In this document: positions 32,401-36,024 of the stretch, piece by piece
Position numbering within the stretch: the stretch's first letter is position 1
How the letters are laid out: every line of letters begins with the position of its first letter
IMG/VR virus record: IMGVR_UViG_3300046010_000912
Coordinates: 1 to 36,024 of that record
Reading direction: 5' to 3' (one strand)
Source: a virus
Length of the DNA: 36,024 bases
Translations under genes and position numbers: made by a program
The notes under the pieces: generated by a model
The model's input: only the letters and a program-made list of their open reading frames with translations
Told to the model about the DNA's origin: nothing
Databases searched by the model: none

Positions 32401-33725
32401 CCAGGAATGGTTTTTGTAACTTGCCCAAGCTGATTAATATTAGTAATACCTTGACCAGCTAACAGTACAGCCATGTCATAGGCTGTCTTTTCAGTGGAGC
32501 CATACCCCTCTCCACCCCAATATTTTGTTGTTCCTTGGGCAAGAATCTGACTAGCTAAATCAGCTACCGTACCCGTTGTAGGTTTAGTATCAACAGCTTC
32601 GTTTCGCGCAGCGCCAAGGAATCTATCAAGTTCCCCCGCATCAATCGTGTCACCAAAATTCCAACTATCAATTTCTTCTTGAGACGGCGTGCGCCCCAAA
32701 GTTGATTGATACAAAGCAACTAAAGGATTTTGAGTAGTAGCAGGGGGCGCTGTAGTCGTAGGGGCGGGGGTGGTTGTTAGTGTAGCTATGCCAACAGCCG
32801 TAGTTGTAGGTGCAAGGGTTGTAGTTGGTAATCCTAAATATCCTTGTACGTACTTTGTATAGGGATCATCTGGGTTATCAGTAATATACCTATTAACAGC
32901 GCCTTGGAACGTAGCCGCAAAGTCTGCTGGTTTGATTGCGCCAGATTGCAATGCGCTTAAAAAGTTATTGTAGCCAGCCTGATCAATCTGGTTTGTCGCC
33001 GTGCCCATACCTGTGCGGCCAATAGTCGCATACGCATCACGAACCATCTGATCGTAGTTGGGCGTATCTACAGCAGTAGAAGTATTGGTATCAAGTAATG
33101 ATCTAGGTGAAGTTACTACTGGAGTACCCGTAGTTACAGGCGCTAATGTTGTAACAGGAGCAGACGTAACTACTGGAGCCGCCGTAGTTGCAGGGGTGGA
33201 TGTAGCTGGTAGATATGGAGCAAAGACAGAAGCAATTGCATCTTCAGATAACCCCATACCTCTAAATTGCGTAATTAAGTCGTTGGTAGCATCTCTTCCG
33301 CCAAAAACATCATAAATACTTTCATAATTAAAAGACGACGTAGCTGCTGGAGCAGACGTTACAACAGGAGCCGCTGTGACAGTAGCTGTAGTAACAAAAG
33401 GAGCAGACGTAACTACTGGAGCATAAGTATCTTCCCCAAACTGTTGCGCAAAATAATCAATTGTTGCTGCTGGAGCAGACGTGACTATTGGAGCTAATGT
33501 AACAGTAGCTGTAGTAACAAAAGGAGCAGAAGTTACAACAGGTATAGACGCAATTCCAGAAGCTACGTTATATCTAGATTGAACATTAGATAAATCAGCT
33601 CCTGTAGCGCGAGCAATATCTTCCGGAGTCAATTTAAACTGATCCATAGTGCTGGCAATAGTGGCATCATCTGCCCCGGGATTAGCCAAGAACCAGTCAA
33701 ATATCTGTTGGTCTGAAATTGCCAT
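29412..33725 (-). CDS. Giant virion protein with mucin-like Thr/Pro repeat domain (1437 aa)
   Basis: The N-terminal 200 residues hold Thr/Val/Ala-rich repeats (VVTSAPFVTTATVTAAP). Near residues 328-370 the segment LVALYQSTLGRTPSQEEIDSW resembles DUF4214. A hydrophobic, Gly-rich central part follows (about 500-800). Residues about 925-1335 are Thr/Pro-rich, including 34 consecutive six-residue units of the type TTLAPx or TTLEPx at 1047-1250. The C-terminal 100 residues return to a normal, charged, helical composition. It is likely a long extended fibre or internal protein of the virion. The repeats probably make a stiff rod. It has no signal peptide. Its start ATG 33725 has only a weak ribosome site. 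Confidence 0.85.
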   Translation of the reverse strand: MAISDQQIFDWFLANPGADDATIASTMDQFKLTPEDIARATGADLSNVQSRYNVASGIASIPVVTSAPFVTTATVTLAPIVTSAPAATIDYFAQQFGEDTYAPVVTSAPFVTTATVTAAPVVTSAPAATSSFNYESIYDVFGGRDATNDLITQFRGMGLSEDAIASVFAPYLPATSTPATTAAPVVTSAPVTTLAPVTTGTPVVTSPRSLLDTNTSTAVDTPNYDQMVRDAYATIGRTGMGTATNQIDQAGYNNFLSALQSGAIKPADFAATFQGAVNRYITDNPDDPYTKYVQGYLGLPTTTLAPTTTAVGIATLTTTPAPTTTAPPATTQNPLVALYQSTLGRTPSQEEIDSWNFGDTIDAGELDRFLGAARNEAVDTKPTTGTVADLASQILAQGTTKYWGGEGYGSTEKTAYDMAVLLAGQGITNINQLGQVTKTIPGYTYETEQGTVEVPAQTVTQFINKATGQPINSYYDKAEGNTWGGTFAGEGSTAYKVQFDAAGNPIFYSQYGGSSNDLANLLSDLGPIGQIGIALATGGLSIPQQIAAQFAIKMLSGADLETAIKGAAASFVGSQIPGLDAMKDATAYLNGIDPTGVLAKSFAGAATSATTGAITGQNILDSALAGLTSGGLSGATDAILSQFDTSGMTAAQKGALKNTITGVISGKPLDQTLMNSITGLVNAEIKNATTSPTTTLAPSVTVAAVDDELVLYTDADGNPVRSSDFAALFPGTGDADVDRLVATLKGEVSEPTAGLALLATAPQTASAAVLKLVESPVGQQVIRNAANQGQYVSTLLRDTLIASGLFTAASIPRFLMGEGTLDKVGTVNSDLVNQIPGNNVATTSGNNAATTSGVTDAGTVTVTGARPVTTQYVVQPGDYTDTTEEVQNWQNTLDEVYYTDESGSPVTLRDYYRIIGFEPPGLPPGVLPTKPTTTQAPATTAPPATTAAPETTAAPATTAAPVTTAKPFRIDEPTTWPDPLDDPNFDPLNPDTYPATTAPPATTQAPATTLAPSVTTKPFRIDEPTTWPDPLDDPNFDPLNPDTYPATTLAPKTTLAPATTQAPATTLAPKTTLRPVTTLAPATTLAPETTLAPKTTLAPETTLAPETTLEPATTLAPATTQAPGTTLKPVTTLEPVTTLEPATTLAPKTTLSPKTTLEPATTLAPKTTLEPATTLAPKTTLEPATTLAPKTTLEPATTLKPATTLAPATTLAPATTLQPATTLQPATTQAPATTQAVKTTQAPATTQAPQTTVPTTTVPPTTRPPITIAPVTTVPPTTVPPTTIPGTTVPPTTIPPITIPPTTTVGPTTTIPPTTTAAPTTTKVVVTTAAPTTTKASGQNLGLNFPQVQQALAAAGIPQLANVFYYGKDFTSKKQKITKEGDLVEEEYKPLSVVKPGAEIEQLAEEAKSKQNTALDVADKLMGETTSFDDLIKILRG
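29976..30587 (-). repeat. 34-copy tandem 18-bp repeat coding TTxxPx units
   Basis: Thirty-four units of 18 bases, each coding Thr-Thr-(Leu/Gln)-x-(Pro/Val)-x, fill this interval without a break (residues 1047-1250 of the 1437-residue protein). Parts form a 36-base higher-order pattern alternating TTLEPA and TTLAPK. Unit-to-unit changes are mostly at the fourth and sixth residues. Imperfect Thr/Pro repeats continue on both sides. Such arrays often change copy number by slippage or recombination. Confidence 0.9.
30592..30830 (-). repeat. Pair of 86-bp direct repeats
   Basis: Bases 30592-30677 and 30745-30830 are nearly identical, with two differences seen, at an offset of 153 bases. Each codes a copy of the non-repetitive segment PFRIDEPTTWPDPLDDPN and the following FDPLNPDTYP. 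They lie immediately upstream, in coding direction, of the 34-unit array. The pair probably arose by tandem duplication that included the Thr/Pro linker. Confidence 0.85.
33343..33543 (-). repeat. Pair of about 78-bp direct repeats near the protein N-terminus
   Basis: Bases 33343-33420 and 33466-33543 are similar, offset 123, and code the two copies of the block VVTSAPFVTTATVT with neighbouring residues. They are less identical than the 86-bp pair. They belong to the first 130 residues of the 1437-residue protein. Confidence 0.7.
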
Positions 33726-33734
33726 ATAAACTTA

Positions 33735-34004
33735 TTAAGATGTCTTTATACGAAGCATCTGACTAGTATCTTGAACGCCGTCTTGTGTGTCTCGATAGAC
33801 ATCACCCAACCTTAAATTAGCCAGATCAGCATCTGTGGGTAGGTTGTTTAAATCAAAGTTTAAACTTGTAGCGCCCATTGGCCCGGGGTTGTCTAGCTGG
33901 TTAAAGTATAGACGCAGAACATTCGTGAGCTTGTCAAAGTACTCACGTTCGTACTCCGTACCGGCCAACGGCAGGCTTGGTGCTTTGGCGTTTAGTTGTG
34001 CCAT
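33735..34004 (-). CDS. Conserved small virion protein (89 aa)
   Basis: ATG 34004 follows the stop of the gp10-like gene directly (TAA then ATG). The product begins MAQLNAKAPSLPLAGTEYER, continues with a helix (KLTNVLRLYFNQLD), and has a Gly/Asp/Leu-rich later part (NNLPTDADLANLRLGDVY). Small proteins of this type follow gp10-like proteins in podovirus-like phage genomes and may be head-tail or neck components. No enzymatic motif is visible. Its position between two structural genes is the main support. Confidence 0.7.
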   Translation of the reverse strand: MAQLNAKAPSLPLAGTEYEREYFDKLTNVLRLYFNQLDNPGPMGATSLNFDLNNLPTDADLANLRLGDVYRDTQDGVQDTSQMLRIKTS

Positions 34005-35912
34005 TTATCTGCGTCCATCAGCTCTGATGTCAATTCTAGGAGATCCTAGTTGCCACTGAGTATTGATCTGGTTGCTGGCGATCTTAAAGATCATCTGCCG
34101 TCCCCGTATCCGGGTGTAGATTTGACCTGTAAATTCTTCAGTAATGACAAAGTTACTACCCTTGGTAACAAGGCCAGAGGCGGTATTCACAACTCCAGAG
34201 CCTGAGTTGGTTAAGCCAAATAAACTCATCGTCACCCTAGGACTGACGGCGGTAGGACTATTGGTAGACTCACCAAAGGTTAAATCGGGCACAACCCTCC
34301 AGACAAAACCAAAGCTGTTGCCGTCTTCAATGTCAAACTCGGAAGATGAAATGTAAGCGTCCAAAGCAATCGCTGTACCCGTTGCGTTGTCGTTTAAACC
34401 GTTTTCATGCTCTACAAGGTTACCAGTATTATTTGGTTGATACGTTGCAGCTATAGGGTAATCCCTTAATCCTGAGTCTAACCAAGCTGATCGTGCCATC
34501 GTGCCGTAGTACCAAACACCTTTACCTTCGTTTTCTGCGTAGTTATAAATAACGTAGCGGTCAATAGATGTACTTGCTTCTGAACAGTAGAACCACCAGA
34601 CCTCATTGAAGCCTTCATTCAATCCAGCAAAGACCTGTAGGTTTTGACTTTTATTAATGTCACTAAAAATGAACCTGCGCAGGTCGCAGTTCAATGTCTG
34701 TACTCGGCCATCGTATTTATAGAACTTGTCTATGCCCATCCAATACACAATACCTGAAGCAAGGACGGCTGCGTTTGGGCCATAGATGGATGTGTTATCA
34801 CCCAAGAGTTGGGTTTGCCAGACAACTGGCGGGCCGAGGTACTGTAATGAATACACCGCAGAGTCTGTAAAGACAATCTGCTCCTGCCTTGACTGCACCA
34901 CAGCAATGATCTCAGAGCCATGTGACAGCGTCACACTACCAGCTTGATTGGTAGGGAGTGGATTCCAGATAAGAATGTCTTCTTGATCCGACCAGCGTAT
35001 TAACATTGGATTTAATACGGAGCTTCCATAATCATCGCAGCCAAAACAAAACACAAATCTGGATGTATCTGAGACTGCAACCAAATTAACCACCGAAGGT
35101 ACTTCAGGATCTGCACCCATTAGGCTAGACACCAAAACACCTCTGGTGTTTAAACCACCACCAGCGTCCCAATAATACAAACCACCGCCGCGAGGCGCAA
35201 ATACTAGATCTTCACCAAAGTTCTGCTGGCTCCAAATTCTTAAAGCACCAAATACAGTCGCCACGGGAGCGCCATTACCCCATGTACCTAAACCCCAGCC
35301 GCCAGCGCCCCAACCCTCTAAAACCTGTTGTGTCTCAGGGCCAACACTAATTTGATATGCAGCATTCACAGAAGCACCACCACCGGGAGAGCCAGAAACG
35401 TCCGTTGCATTGGCTGTGGCAGTGGCTACAAAAGTGTAGGTGTTGGCGGTTAAAACAGTAATCTGATACTCAGCGTTTAACACCGTAGCGGTAATATTAC
35501 CGCCCAGACTTGTAGCACCACTGAAAGTTACAAAGTCCCCTGTAACAGCGCCATGCGATGTGTCTGTGACGGTAATAACGGCGGAGCCGTTTGTAGCCAC
35601 AAAAGGGTTTGTATTGATTGTGCTGGATGCCCGGATGGGTGTGATGTCATAGTAAGCACCACCATTCTCAAGGTAAAACTTAAGGTTCGTGCCAAGACCA
35701 ATGATGTTCCTGCCGTCCAATAAAACCCAGTTCCACAAAGACCGGCAGATACCTAAAAATGTATTCGTAGAAATACGTACCCAACCACCAATCACTTCAG
35801 GGTTGCCCTGACGGAAACGAACCTTGTCGCCCTCATACCAACCGTTCTCAGTTGTATACCGTGTGTTCTCACGATTAACACCCGGGCGGAAAAGTATTTT
35901 TTTAAGTGGCAT
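34005..35912 (-). CDS. P22 gp10-like tail/stabilisation protein (635 aa)
   Basis: The protein starts PLKKILFRPGVNRENTRYT, then WYEGDKVRFRQGNPEVIGGW and RSLWNWVLLDG, a beginning I associate with phage stabilisation (P22 gp10-like) proteins that close the head-tail junction. Residues about 103-165 (TVTDTSHGAVTGDFVTFSGA and following) look like the beta-rich FCCH-type insert found in phage structural proteins. The rest is beta-propeller-like with many Trp and Tyr. The ATG is 35912, with AGGA of CCTAGGA overlapping the upstream stop. It suggests a short-tailed virion. The length is longer than P22 gp10 because of the insert. Confidence 0.75.
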   Translation of the reverse strand: MPLKKILFRPGVNRENTRYTTENGWYEGDKVRFRQGNPEVIGGWVRISTNTFLGICRSLWNWVLLDGRNIIGLGTNLKFYLENGGAYYDITPIRASSTINTNPFVATNGSAVITVTDTSHGAVTGDFVTFSGATSLGGNITATVLNAEYQITVLTANTYTFVATATANATDVSGSPGGGASVNAAYQISVGPETQQVLEGWGAGGWGLGTWGNGAPVATVFGALRIWSQQNFGEDLVFAPRGGGLYYWDAGGGLNTRGVLVSSLMGADPEVPSVVNLVAVSDTSRFVFCFGCDDYGSSVLNPMLIRWSDQEDILIWNPLPTNQAGSVTLSHGSEIIAVVQSRQEQIVFTDSAVYSLQYLGPPVVWQTQLLGDNTSIYGPNAAVLASGIVYWMGIDKFYKYDGRVQTLNCDLRRFIFSDINKSQNLQVFAGLNEGFNEVWWFYCSEASTSIDRYVIYNYAENEGKGVWYYGTMARSAWLDSGLRDYPIAATYQPNNTGNLVEHENGLNDNATGTAIALDAYISSSEFDIEDGNSFGFVWRVVPDLTFGESTNSPTAVSPRVTMSLFGLTNSGSGVVNTASGLVTKGSNFVITEEFTGQIYTRIRGRQMIFKIASNQINTQWQLGSPRIDIRADGRR

Positions 35913-35920
35913 GAGCAGTC

Positions 35921-36024
35921 CTAGGATAGAAACAGTGCTTTTTCAGCGTCCCTGCGCTTTTTTAGCCCTAGTAGTATTTTGCCACCAGCCATGCAATACA
36001 GCAAGAGCGCATCGGCTGCGCCTT
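35921..36024 (-). CDS. Unidentified virion gene, 3' end only (partial)
   Basis: A reading frame open to the right edge on the - strand ends with TAG eight bases before the gp10-like start. The 33 visible residues (ADALLLYCMAGGKILLGLKK and then RRDAEKALFLS) form a helical, normal-looking C-terminus. The other two frames in this direction also reach stops, but with less protein-like sequence. By position it could be a head-tail protein such as a P22 gp4-like factor, but the fragment is too short to say. Confidence 0.55.
   Translation of the reverse strand, partial: GAADALLLYCMAGGKILLGLKKRRDAEKALFLS

Overview
The window reads as part of a tailed bacteriophage genome. The host is not shown by the sequence. 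The gene families and style resemble phages of freshwater bacteria, possibly betaproteobacteria, but that is inference. There are no integrase, rRNA, recognisable tRNA, IS element or CRISPR array. Genes are tightly packed, with stop/start overlaps of one to four bases, and nearly every base is coding.

The left half (1-18961) is all on the + strand and holds DNA metabolism and accessory genes. First comes a cassette (1-3579) of a DUF3150-like protein, a MoxR/CobS-type AAA+ ATPase, a protein combining a zinc-metallopeptidase motif with a VWA domain, and two tiny membrane proteins. Three unrecognised genes follow (3579-5821), then a VRR-NUC nuclease and a run of very small phage proteins (5827-6852), a GlcNAc-type glycosyltransferase (6849-7793), and a promoter. 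The replication core comes next: an HTH plus DUF3310 protein, a family A DNA polymerase with proofreading domain, an unknown conserved protein, a Cas4/RecB-like nuclease with Fe-S type cysteines, and an HNH-like protein. A second promoter of the same architecture is followed by about 180 bases of non-coding, hairpin-rich sequence, then an SNF2-family helicase, a conserved phage protein, a cysteine-containing probable DNA-binding protein, an HTH regulator, an intrinsic terminator, and a large AEP-type primase fused to a DUF927-like helicase.

The right half (18958-36024) is all on the - strand and holds virion genes, transcribed towards the left half. In transcription order these are the end of an unidentified gene, a P22 gp10-like tail/stabilisation protein, an 89-residue protein, a 1437-residue protein with a mucin-like Thr/Pro repeat domain, three Gly/Ala/Gln-rich virion-type proteins, and a 2290-residue giant protein with an HExxH motif and a C-terminal LPD38-like region, probably an ejected internal protein. 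The two arms converge with overlapping stop codons near 18958-18961, where the only visible terminator candidate is a perfect 9-bp hairpin inside the end of the last + strand gene.

The parts most worth following are the structured RNA candidate at 12473-12650, the AAA+/VWA/metallopeptidase cassette with its membrane peptides, the terminator sitting just before the primase start codon, and the 34-unit 18-bp tandem repeat in the virion protein. Family names are from motif recognition by eye; no database search was run.
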